Assembly: GCA_030705725.1 (NCBI GenBank) | Contig: JAUZPW010000071.1 | Location: forward strand, 1-7,122 | Source of the DNA: Bacillota bacterium | GTDB taxonomy: Bacteria > Bacillota > Clostridia > Oscillospirales > Butyricicoccaceae | Length of the DNA stretch: 7,122 bases | Reading direction: 5' to 3' | Shown here: positions 1 through 5,554 of the stretch, one piece after another | Numbering within the stretch: the stretch's first letter is position 1 | Layout: the number at the start of each line of letters is the position of its first letter | Translations under genes and position numbers: made by a program | The notes under the pieces: generated by a model | Told to the model about the DNA's origin: nothing | Seen by the model: the letters and a program-made list of their open reading frames with translations, nothing else | Databases searched by the model: none

Positions 1-433
1 CGGCATCGAATATATAAACGGCTATTTAAACAAGCTCTATCATGAAAACATATTCTGCGGCAAATTCGATATTAGGGATATAGAAAGGCTGATGGGAAAC
101 CTCGCCCCCAATTACAAAGAGGCTTATTTAAATATTTTTGAGCCTGTGCTCGTCAATTCGCTGGGCTCCGCGGTTCTCGGGAAAAGCGCTTACAGGCTCG
201 GTATTTCGTATTCCGACTTCGCCGAAATGCAGAAAATATTAGGCTCCTGCGCAGGAAGACAGGAGCTCGACGTTCTCTTGCTGAATGCAGCCGACCGTAT
301 GCTCACGGAGCTCCGGCTAGGAACCGTTTTTCTGCGCGGTTATGTTAAACTTGTGCTTCCCGGTATTTCGGCAAGGCTTTATTACGCCTTTTCGCATGAC
401 GGAGCCTTAAGGGAAATTTATTTTCCCGGCTAA
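1..433 (+). CDS. C-terminal part of a DUF6179-like protein (5' end outside window)
   Basis: The reading frame is open from base 2 to the TAA at 431-433, with no stop upstream. The gene therefore starts left of the window, and the internal ATG at 92 is not its true start. About 143 residues are visible. The start of the visible part (GIEYINGYLNKLYHENIFC) and the stretch YLNIFEPVLVNSLG resemble, from memory, the C-terminal part of the DUF6179 family: uncharacterised soluble proteins of roughly 450-500 residues in clostridia. No signal peptide, membrane segment or catalytic motif can be seen in this fragment. The protein ends at a PG just before the stop. Its stop codon overlaps the stop of the convergent gerQ-like gene, so no terminator fits between them. 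Being coding is well supported by the long frame continuing off the edge. The family name is moderate and the function unknown. Confidence 0.75.
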   Translation, partial: GIEYINGYLNKLYHENIFCGKFDIRDIERLMGNLAPNYKEAYLNIFEPVLVNSLGSAVLGKSAYRLGISYSDFAEMQKILGSCAGRQELDVLLLNAADRMLTELRLGTVFLRGYVKLVLPGISARLYYAFSHDGALREIYFPG

Positions 434-888
434 ACGATTATGGTTACGAATTTGACCGAATAAAGATCGCACATTATAAGAGTGCGCGAATTTACGTCCT
501 CGAGTACGAAATAGTTTGCGCCGACCCTGACGAGCCTGCCGGTTCTGTCGGCATACTGGTTCGTTCCGATGATGAATTCGGCTCTCATGTTTCTGCCTAT
601 GTTGCTTGCGAGGTAGCCCGGTATGTAATCTATATCCATTGTCGAGGGCGGACCCGCGCGGGTTACAGAGGGTTCTGGAACCATAGGCTCGGTCGGGGTC
701 TCCGGAGGAGCCGGAGAAAGCGGCGGCTGGGCGGTTTGCGGGGGCTGCGGCAGGTTCTGCTGCGACCGGGGGACGAACGGCGGGTTATCCGAAAAAGACC
801 ACTCCGGCGGAATCGGACGCTGGACCTGCTGCGCCGAGTTCTGATCGAAAACTTTATTTCCCACCCAGCTTAAACTGTTGTTTTTCAT
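430..888 (-). CDS. gerQ: GerQ-like spore coat protein with proline/glutamine-rich N-terminus
   Basis: This 152-residue protein has two parts. Residues about 18-83 are low-complexity and rich in Pro, Gln and Glu (for example SQQNLPQPPQTAQPP). Residues about 86-152 form a compact domain starting DIDYIPGYLASNIGR and ending MCDLYSVKFVTIIV. That domain follows the GerQ pattern of a short helix followed by beta strands, ending in a leucine/tyrosine-rich strand. In Bacillus, GerQ sits in the inner spore coat, is cross-linked by transglutaminase and is needed for CwlJ to reach the coat. The gene directly upstream is a CwlJ-type hydrolase, 19 bp away, which strongly supports the call. Its ribosome binding site (GGGAGGTG) overlaps the bases just after the cwlJ stop, indicating one operon. 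There is no signal peptide, as expected for a protein made in the mother cell. Only three lysines are present, so heavy Lys-Gln cross-linking would have to rely on its glutamines or on partner proteins. Confidence 0.78.
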   Translation of the reverse strand: MKNNSLSWVGNKVFDQNSAQQVQRPIPPEWSFSDNPPFVPRSQQNLPQPPQTAQPPLSPAPPETPTEPMVPEPSVTRAGPPSTMDIDYIPGYLASNIGRNMRAEFIIGTNQYADRTGRLVRVGANYFVLEDVNSRTLIMCDLYSVKFVTIIV

Positions 889-907
889 TTTATACTGACA
901 CCTCCCA

Positions 908-1348
908 TTAAGTTTGCGCGTATCTGTTTGTCGGATTGTAAAAACAATGCAGATTTATCCTTGTATACCAATACCCGTTCCTGTTATACGGGAAAAAATT
1001 GGGGCATTCCGGCTGAAACGGATTCATATACCATAAAGCCAGGGAACCGGCGCCCGTATGTATTCCGCCGCTTATAGCCCAGTCGGCTATTTCGTAGTCT
1101 ATAGCCCTCGGGGTCATCGACCATACGTTCTGAATATTCTGCGAGCCTGAGATTGTAGTTTTGTAGCAGGAAAACTGACATATCTGTTCGATCACCCTGC
1201 GCAGGCTGCCCATGCCGACGTCGTGATATTCGCCGTAAGGGACCCTGACGCGGTTCATAACCACGGTTGCGACGGCACGCATACCGCTGTCTCCCTCACC
1301 CTCCGCTTCACACCGTATAAGCCTGGCAAAAAGCTCTCTTGTGTCCAC
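908..1348 (-). CDS. cwlJ: CwlJ/SleB-family spore cortex-lytic hydrolase
   Basis: The product is 146 residues when started at the GTG at 1348. It belongs to the Hydrolase_2 (SleB/CwlJ) family, which cleaves peptidoglycan of the spore cortex during germination. The opening RLIRCEAEGEGDSGMRAVAT carries the family's catalytic Glu (E14). It is followed by VVMNRV, then QFSCYKT near residues 58-64, then LALWYMNP (about 103-110) and INLHCFYNP (about 131-139), all in the usual order. The length and the absence of a signal peptide or peptidoglycan-binding domain fit CwlJ rather than SleB, which is exported and has an extra N-terminal domain. A GTG at 1357 is in frame three codons upstream. The ribosome binding site GAGGTGA (1354-1360) overlaps that codon but lies 5 nt before the GTG at 1348, so the shorter form is preferred. 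The gerQ-like gene follows 19 bp downstream, as in the cwlJ-gerQ operons of Bacillus. I found no convincing sporulation promoter upstream. Confidence 0.9.
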   Translation of the reverse strand: MDTRELFARLIRCEAEGEGDSGMRAVATVVMNRVRVPYGEYHDVGMGSLRRVIEQICQFSCYKTTISGSQNIQNVWSMTPRAIDYEIADWAISGGIHTGAGSLALWYMNPFQPECPNFFPYNRNGYWYTRINLHCFYNPTNRYAQT

Positions 1349-1353
1349 CGTAC

Positions 1354-1360
1354 TCACCTC
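1354..1360 (-). promoter_or_regulatory. Ribosome binding site that decides the cwlJ start
   Basis: Read on the minus strand, GAGGTGA is followed by the 5-nt spacer GTACG and then GTG (1348-1346). The other in-frame GTG (1357-1355) lies inside this Shine-Dalgarno sequence and has no purine-rich site of its own upstream, so it is unlikely to be used. Confidence 0.65.
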
Positions 1361-1398
1361 AGTATCAAGTTATTAAGTTTTTTAATATTTGTTACACA

Positions 1399-1441
1399 AA
1401 AAACGCACCGCTTTGAAAAGAATTAAAAGCGGCGCGTTTTT
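1399..1441 (-). terminator. Terminator-like hairpin upstream of cwlJ, probably acting on the minus strand
   Basis: Arms 1399-1414 and 1426-1441 form a 16-position stem with an 11-nt loop and one mismatch (A1407 opposite C1433). In minus-strand RNA this position becomes a G-U wobble, so the stem is fully paired only on that strand. On the minus strand it is followed by a run of six T (1403-1398). The plus strand also offers a T-run (1437-1441). The hairpin ends about 50 nt before the cwlJ start, between two divergent genes, where an ordinary gene terminator is not expected. It could end a short minus-strand RNA arising in 1442-1613 or act as a leader attenuator for cwlJ-gerQ. Confidence 0.6.
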
Positions 1442-1515
1442 ATTGCAGGCCGGCAGCTATGCCCGGGGAGCTTTCCGGGACATTCGGCCGGGGGCTTATG
1501 TTAAAAATCAAAAGA

Positions 1516-1548
1516 CTGATTTAATCCCGAAGCCGCGTGTGATATAAT
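1516..1548 (+). promoter_or_regulatory. Sigma-A-like promoter for the M28 peptidase gene
   Basis: A perfect TATAAT lies at 1543-1548, preceded by TG at 1540-1541, which makes an extended -10 element (TGATATAAT). The -35 region is weak: TTTAAT at 1520-1525 gives a 17-bp spacer, and CTGATT at 1516 is too far. Transcription would start near 1555, giving a leader of about 60 nt. The same nine bases occur in the two promoters near 4143 and 4217. Confidence 0.6.
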
Positions 1549-1613
1549 AAAACAAAAATTGCTATATCTGGCTTTATATTACTTGCAAAATTATACGTCG
1601 GGAGGGTGTTTTC

Positions 1614-3383
1614 ATGAACGAGCTTTTCTACAAGATCAAGAACGAGCTGGACGCTCAGAACAACTACGATTACGCCAGGTATCTTACCGATCATTTTCCG
1701 TCAAGGATTTCCGGAACGGGAGACGACAGAAAAGCGGCGGAATACATGGCTGATAAATACCGATCATTCGGGCTCGACGCTAAGGTTATAAATTTCGAGA
1801 CTTATAACTCAAACCCCATCGGTTCCAAACTGACGGTTACATATCCTGAAAAAAGAGAGCTAAAAAGCATTGTATGCTGCCACATATTAAGCACTCCCGA
1901 CGAGGGGACGGATTTTGAGGCGGTTTACGTAGGCCCGGGAGGCTACGACGATTACAGGAATATCGACGTCCGGGGCAAGGCCGTCGTAGCGGAGGTTTCA
2001 TTTAACCCGGGCACTCCCGAGAAGGCCAGGATCGCGGCCGAAATGGGCGCCGCAGCGATTTTGTTCGCAAACAGCGCCGAGGACGGGACGCCGGACGAAA
2101 ACCTGATCTGCCGCCGAGCCATAAAAGGCGTTTGGGGCAACCCGACCGTGGAATCTTTCCCGAAAATCCCTCAGCTGGCCGCCGTCAGCATAAGCAGAAA
2201 AGACGGGCAGTATATGCGCGGCCTCTGTGAAGAAGGCAGGGTAAAAATTCACCTCGTGGCTCAGGCAACCCGCAGCTGGGACGTCGTAGCCATGCCGTAC
2301 GCCGTTTTAAGAGGCAACGAGGAGGCGGACAAGTATGTTCTCGTCAACGGTCACTTGGACGCTTGGGCTCCTGGGGCGACCTGCAACGCGACGGGTGACG
2401 CCACCATGCTCGAGCTTGCCCGCGTTCTTGCAAAGCACCGCGGCAAGCTCAAACGCAGCGTTGTTTTTATAAACTGGAACGGCCATGAAATCGCGGAATC
2501 CTCCGGGTCGACCTGGTATCTCGATCATAACTGGGACAAAATGGAGAAGGACTGCGTAGGCGGCCTTTATCTCGATTCCACCGGATTAAAAGGCTCGCTC
2601 TATTATGCGGGAAACGCTTCGTACGAATTAAAGAAATTTGTCGAAAATGTGGTGCTTGAGGCTACCGGCGACAAAATCGAAATCACGCCGCTGCACAAGT
2701 TCGGGGATCAGAGCTTCTACGGAATAGGCGTGCCTTCGGTCGTCGGACGGATGGCGATGCCTGTCGAGTATGTCGAACGCACCCACGGCGCGATCCTCGG
2801 CTCCTGGATGCATACGGACCAGGACGACATGTCGCACGTCGACCCGGAAAATTTGCTTAAGGATCTCCATATCGCCCTCGGCATGATACTCGGTTTGTCA
2901 AACGACACGATTTTACCTTATGATCTGTCGGCAATAATTGACGATATTGAGGCAAAGGTAAAAAATGAGATTCTTCCTTTTGCAGATAAAAGCATAGATA
3001 TCGGCAGTATTCTGGAAAACATCAGAGCCTTAAAGGGCAAAATCGACAAGTTCGATATTATCCGCGACAAGCTTCGCACACGAAAGGTTTCAGATGAAAA
3101 AGTAATACTCGCAAACCGGCTTGCCATGAAGATACAGAGAAGCCTTTCCTACGCGTTTTATACCTTTACGGATCGCTTTGAGCAGGATTCCTACGATTAC
3201 ACGCCTATGATGTACCGTCCGGTTCCGCTTTTATGGACTGCGGTTGAGCTTAAAAAGCTGGAGCCGGAAACGCAGGAGTATAAAATACTGTACACGACCG
3301 TCATTAGAAACCGCAACAGAGTCTCCGAAGCCGTAAACCAGGCAATCGAATACTGCGATTTATTCATGGCTTTGCTTAAATAA
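1614..3383 (+). CDS. M28-type metallopeptidase with PA-like insert and altered metal site
   Basis: This 589-residue protein has no signal peptide, so it is predicted cytoplasmic. The N-terminal part (about 1-95) has the M28-like opening RISGTGDDRKAAEYMADKY. A PA-like domain follows at about 98-215, with DVRGKAVVAEV and KARIAAEMGAAAILFANS. The peptidase core covers about 220-420. Visible metal-site positions are H247 and D249 (NGHLDAW), D321 (YLDSTG) and H400 (WMHTDQDD). The usual bridging Asp is replaced by C257 (GATCNATGDA). The usual Glu-Glu pair reads H291-E292 (WNGHEIAESSGSTWY), so the protein may be an unusual or inactive member. Residues about 430-589 are helical and unassigned. M28 enzymes are mostly aminopeptidases and carboxypeptidases with two zinc ions; the substrate here cannot be told. 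The start is firm: GGAGG at 1601-1605 lies 8 nt before the ATG. The gene appears monocistronic, with its own promoter and terminator. Confidence 0.87.
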   Translation: MNELFYKIKNELDAQNNYDYARYLTDHFPSRISGTGDDRKAAEYMADKYRSFGLDAKVINFETYNSNPIGSKLTVTYPEKRELKSIVCCHILSTPDEGTDFEAVYVGPGGYDDYRNIDVRGKAVVAEVSFNPGTPEKARIAAEMGAAAILFANSAEDGTPDENLICRRAIKGVWGNPTVESFPKIPQLAAVSISRKDGQYMRGLCEEGRVKIHLVAQATRSWDVVAMPYAVLRGNEEADKYVLVNGHLDAWAPGATCNATGDATMLELARVLAKHRGKLKRSVVFINWNGHEIAESSGSTWYLDHNWDKMEKDCVGGLYLDSTGLKGSLYYAGNASYELKKFVENVVLEATGDKIEITPLHKFGDQSFYGIGVPSVVGRMAMPVEYVERTHGAILGSWMHTDQDDMSHVDPENLLKDLHIALGMILGLSNDTILPYDLSAIIDDIEAKVKNEILPFADKSIDIGSILENIRALKGKIDKFDIIRDKLRTRKVSDEKVILANRLAMKIQRSLSYAFYTFTDRFEQDSYDYTPMMYRPVPLLWTAVELKKLEPETQEYKILYTTVIRNRNRVSEAVNQAIEYCDLFMALLK

Positions 3384-3397
3384 TAAATTCTATACAG

Positions 3398-3438
3398 AAT
3401 CGGGAAGGTTCACCTTTGAACCTTCCCGATTTTTATTT
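3398..3438 (+). terminator. Rho-independent terminator of the M28 gene
   Basis: A perfect 15-bp stem (3398-3412 with 3417-3431) and a CCTT loop are followed by TTTTATTT. It starts 14 nt after the M28 stop. The convergent regulator gene ends at 3453, so the stem may also serve that gene, but the minus-strand exit lacks a T-run and termination there would be weaker. Confidence 0.9.
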
Positions 3439-3452
3439 GACCTTACCGCCCG

Positions 3453-4118
3453 TTAATCCGCAGCCTGCTCTTTGTTTTTGCGAACTATATCGAGGTAGTT
3501 ATATAAAGTGTACTTTGATATACCGAGCGCTTCGCAGACGCGGGGGCCGGACTTCGTAATCAGAAACGCCCCGCGCTTATCGAGGTAATCGATATAGGAG
3601 AGTTTATCCTCCTTCGTCATGATGGAGGTATTCTTTCCGACCATCATCTGGGCTGAATCTATGAGGTAATCGAGAATCTTGTTTACGTCGCCGCGGCCCT
3701 CGTTTATATCCATTGACCCGGGGACGGGGACGTAATTTCGCGAATGCAGATACTGTTCGAGCTCGACGGATTTAGTAATATCCTCGTTTATACCCACACA
3801 GGCGACGATTTTCCCTTTTTTATCCCTCAGGAAAACGGTGGAGGAACGCAGCGTTTTGCCGTCTTGGGTAAAATTCGTATTCTGAAAAAAATGCTCCTCA
3901 TCGTTTTCGATTGTACCCCGGATCACCTGGAGTCCAAGAGCATCGCCGGTGTCTCCCACTTTTCTGCCCGTGATCTGCCCGTTGCGGATATCGACGATCG
4001 TATGCTCGTAATCGAGCGTCAGATCGTGGATTACAAATTCCACGTCCGGACCGAAATGGGCAGAAAGCAGATCCAGAATTCTGGTCATCCATTCTTTATT
4101 ATCGTGGTATAAGTTCAT
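3453..4118 (-). CDS. YheO/DauR-type PAS + helix-turn-helix transcriptional regulator
   Basis: This 221-residue soluble regulator has two domains. The N-terminal YheO-like PAS domain (about 6-120) includes VEFVIHDLTLDYEHTIVDIR, then NGQITGRKVGDTGDALGLQV and KGKIVACVGINEDIT. The C-terminal HTH_22-type DNA-binding domain (about 170-212) reads DKLSYIDYLDKRGAFL, then VCEALGISKYTLYNYL. This order and spacing match the family that includes DauR, a repressor of D-arginine catabolism in Pseudomonas, and E. coli YheO. The ligand here is unknown. The gene is divergent from the amino-acid-racemase gene, which suggests, as an inference, control of that gene and itself in response to an amino acid. A TGATATAAT promoter gives a short leader of about 18 nt containing AGGGAG before the ATG. 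Residues about 121-168 form a linker with no recognised motif. Confidence 0.87.
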   Translation of the reverse strand: MNLYHDNKEWMTRILDLLSAHFGPDVEFVIHDLTLDYEHTIVDIRNGQITGRKVGDTGDALGLQVIRGTIENDEEHFFQNTNFTQDGKTLRSSTVFLRDKKGKIVACVGINEDITKSVELEQYLHSRNYVPVPGSMDINEGRGDVNKILDYLIDSAQMMVGKNTSIMTKEDKLSYIDYLDKRGAFLITKSGPRVCEALGISKYTLYNYLDIVRKNKEQAAD

Positions 4119-4142
4119 AAAGCTCCCTTTCCTATTAGATAT

Positions 4143-4171
4143 ATTATATCAGTAAAAAATAAAAGTATTAA
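4143..4171 (-). promoter_or_regulatory. Sigma-A-like promoter for the PAS-HTH regulator
   Basis: On the minus strand, TATAAT (4148-4143) is preceded by TGA, forming TGATATAAT. TTAATA (4171-4166) lies 17 bp upstream as a four-of-six -35 match. The predicted start near 4136 leaves an 18-nt leader that still holds the ribosome binding site. The -10 elements of the two divergent promoters are about 70 bp apart. Confidence 0.65.
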
Positions 4172-4197
4172 CAATTTATTAAAAACAAAAAAATTGT

Positions 4198-4225
4198 TTG
4201 CGTGCCAAAATCTTTGTGATATAAT
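4198..4225 (+). promoter_or_regulatory. Sigma-A-like promoter for the racemase gene
   Basis: TATAAT (4220-4225) is preceded by TG at 4217-4218, forming TGATATAAT. The -35 is poor (TTGCGT, 4198-4203, 16-bp spacer), so the promoter probably relies on the extended -10. The AT-rich region 4150-4200 between the two divergent -10 elements is where a shared operator for the adjacent regulator would be expected. I did not find a clear long palindrome there. Confidence 0.6.
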
Positions 4226-4273
4226 TTTCGAGGAAACAGAAAATAAGTTTGTTAATCGGGCTTGGTAGGTAGT

Positions 4274-5452
4274 ATGAATAGGGAATATAGGAATTATGTT
4301 CAAATAGATTTGGATAAAATTGACGAAAATTACGAGATCATCAGAAAAATTGTCGGAACAGACTGCAAGATTATGACTGTCGTTAAGGCGGACGCTTACG
4401 GGCACGGACTAAAAAAATGCTCCGCGGCCTGCGAAAGCAAAACGGACTGGTTCGCGACTGCTACGCTTGAGGAAGCGATAGCCGTAAGAAGCGCGATGGT
4501 CAACAAGCCGATCCTTATTTTCGGCCCTATAAATCTCAACAAGCTTGAGCTCGCATACAAGATGGATCTTACGCTGAGCGTCGGCTCGGAAGAGTACGCA
4601 AGGAAAATCCTCTCCTTCTGCGAAAAAAACGGCGCCAAAATCAAATGCCACATAAAACTCGACACGGGTCTTAACAGGATGGGGATAACCTGCCGCCGAA
4701 ACCGGATGGACGAATGCGTGTCCGAGGTCGAGAGAATTTTAGCCATGAAATGCTTCATCACGGAAGGAATATATACACACTTGTCGTGCGCGGACTCCAA
4801 AGACGAAGACGATATTTCGTTTACAAGGGAGCAGTTTTCCGTATTTACAGAGGCGTGCGGGATCCTGGAACGAAAAGGCTGCGATTTAGGCTTAAAGCAT
4901 TGCTGCAGCACCACGGGTATAATCTGCTGCCCGGAAATGCGGCTTGACATGGTTCGAACCGGAATGCTCGTTTTCGGGCAGGGAATCTCAAACGAAAGCG
5001 TCAGTGAGCTGGGAATCAAACCGATCCTGACCTGGCATGCAAAAATAGCGCGGATAAGAAATGTTGAAGCCGGAGAAAGCATCGGGTACGGACGGGCTTA
5101 CATAACGAAAGAGCCGAAGCGCATCGCCGTTGTTTCGGCCGGATACGCCGACGGGTTCAAGCGCAACTACTCGAACAAGGCGCGGGTAATAATCAACGGA
5201 CATTACGCGCCGGTGCTCGGAAACATTTGCATGGATTACTTTATGGCGGACGTTTCTCAGATAAAAGAAGCCGGCGTCGGGGACGACGTCATCCTTCTGG
5301 GAAGCGACGGCAGCCTTTCGATAACGGCAAACGAACTGTCGGACTTAAATAACGCGACACCGGGCGACGTTACTTGCTCGGTTTCGGCGCGGGTGCCCAG
5401 GCTTTATTACCGCGGCAAAAGGTATATATGCAGGGAAATTCTGTTTCATTAA
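4274..5452 (+). CDS. alr: Alanine racemase family, PLP-dependent amino-acid racemase
   Basis: This 392-residue fold-type III PLP enzyme has the usual length for Alr, which interconverts L- and D-alanine for peptidoglycan. PLP-binding Lys38 is in TVVKADAYGHG, Arg135 in KLDTGLNRMGI and catalytic Tyr272 in IGYGRAY. SAGYADGF, CMDYFMADV and the closing SARVPRLYY are also typical. Two positions are less usual. The phosphate-contact motif normally close to HxANSA reads H209-CCSTT, and the residue after CMD is Tyr322 rather than the common Gln. Substrate could therefore be alanine or another small amino acid. A TTG at 4262 is in frame, but the ATG at 4274 is preferred: AGGT lies just upstream and MNREYRNYVQIDLDKI matches the family's usual N-terminus. 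The gene is divergent from a DauR-type regulator. No terminator separates it from the next gene 102 bp downstream. Racemase is near certain; alanine as substrate is likely. Confidence 0.9.
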   Translation: MNREYRNYVQIDLDKIDENYEIIRKIVGTDCKIMTVVKADAYGHGLKKCSAACESKTDWFATATLEEAIAVRSAMVNKPILIFGPINLNKLELAYKMDLTLSVGSEEYARKILSFCEKNGAKIKCHIKLDTGLNRMGITCRRNRMDECVSEVERILAMKCFITEGIYTHLSCADSKDEDDISFTREQFSVFTEACGILERKGCDLGLKHCCSTTGIICCPEMRLDMVRTGMLVFGQGISNESVSELGIKPILTWHAKIARIRNVEAGESIGYGRAYITKEPKRIAVVSAGYADGFKRNYSNKARVIINGHYAPVLGNICMDYFMADVSQIKEAGVGDDVILLGSDGSLSITANELSDLNNATPGDVTCSVSARVPRLYYRGKRYICREILFH

Positions 5453-5471
5453 TTATAAACCCGAGTAACAT

Positions 5472-5514
5472 AAATTGGAACACAATTTGATACGCGATCA
5501 AGACTTTTACTAAT
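5472..5514 (+). promoter_or_regulatory. Candidate promoter with overlapping palindromic operator for the binding-protein gene
   Basis: A perfect inverted repeat, AAATTG-gaaca-CAATTT (5472-5488), overlaps a good -35 element (TTGATA, 5487-5492). A -10 candidate ACTAAT (5509-5514) lies 16 bp downstream and matches four of six bases. A 17-bp palindrome overlapping a -35 is a common operator arrangement for sugar-uptake genes. A second small hairpin (5517-5522 with 5528-5533) sits in the leader just before the ribosome binding site. The promoter is moderately supported; the regulator is unknown. Confidence 0.42.
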
Positions 5515-5554
5515 TTTTCTGTGAAAAACAGAATTAATATTAGGAGGAAGCTAC

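Noticed and set aside
1358..1400. Sporulation (sigma-E-like) promoter upstream of cwlJ
   Set aside because: ATATT and GATACT can be picked out on the minus strand, but the spacing is wrong and the transcript would start inside the ribosome binding site.
1446..1495. GC-rich patch with nested complementary arms as a separate RNA gene
   Set aside because: The stems are only about 5 bp and built from CCGG-type sequence that pairs in many ways. It is kept only as part of the hairpin finding upstream of cwlJ.
3744..4112. 122-codon plus-strand open frame opposite the PAS-HTH regulator
   Set aside because: It lies wholly inside the regulator gene on the other strand, without a plausible start signal or domain.
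4262..4273. TTG start adding four residues to the racemase
   Set aside because: GGG at 4258-4260 is only one base before it, too close to act as its ribosome binding site, and the extra residues do not match the usual Alr N-terminus.
4396..5082. 228-codon minus-strand open frame inside the racemase gene
   Set aside because: It is antisense to a firmly identified gene, has no ribosome binding site or recognisable domain, and its residues read as a shadow of the other strand.
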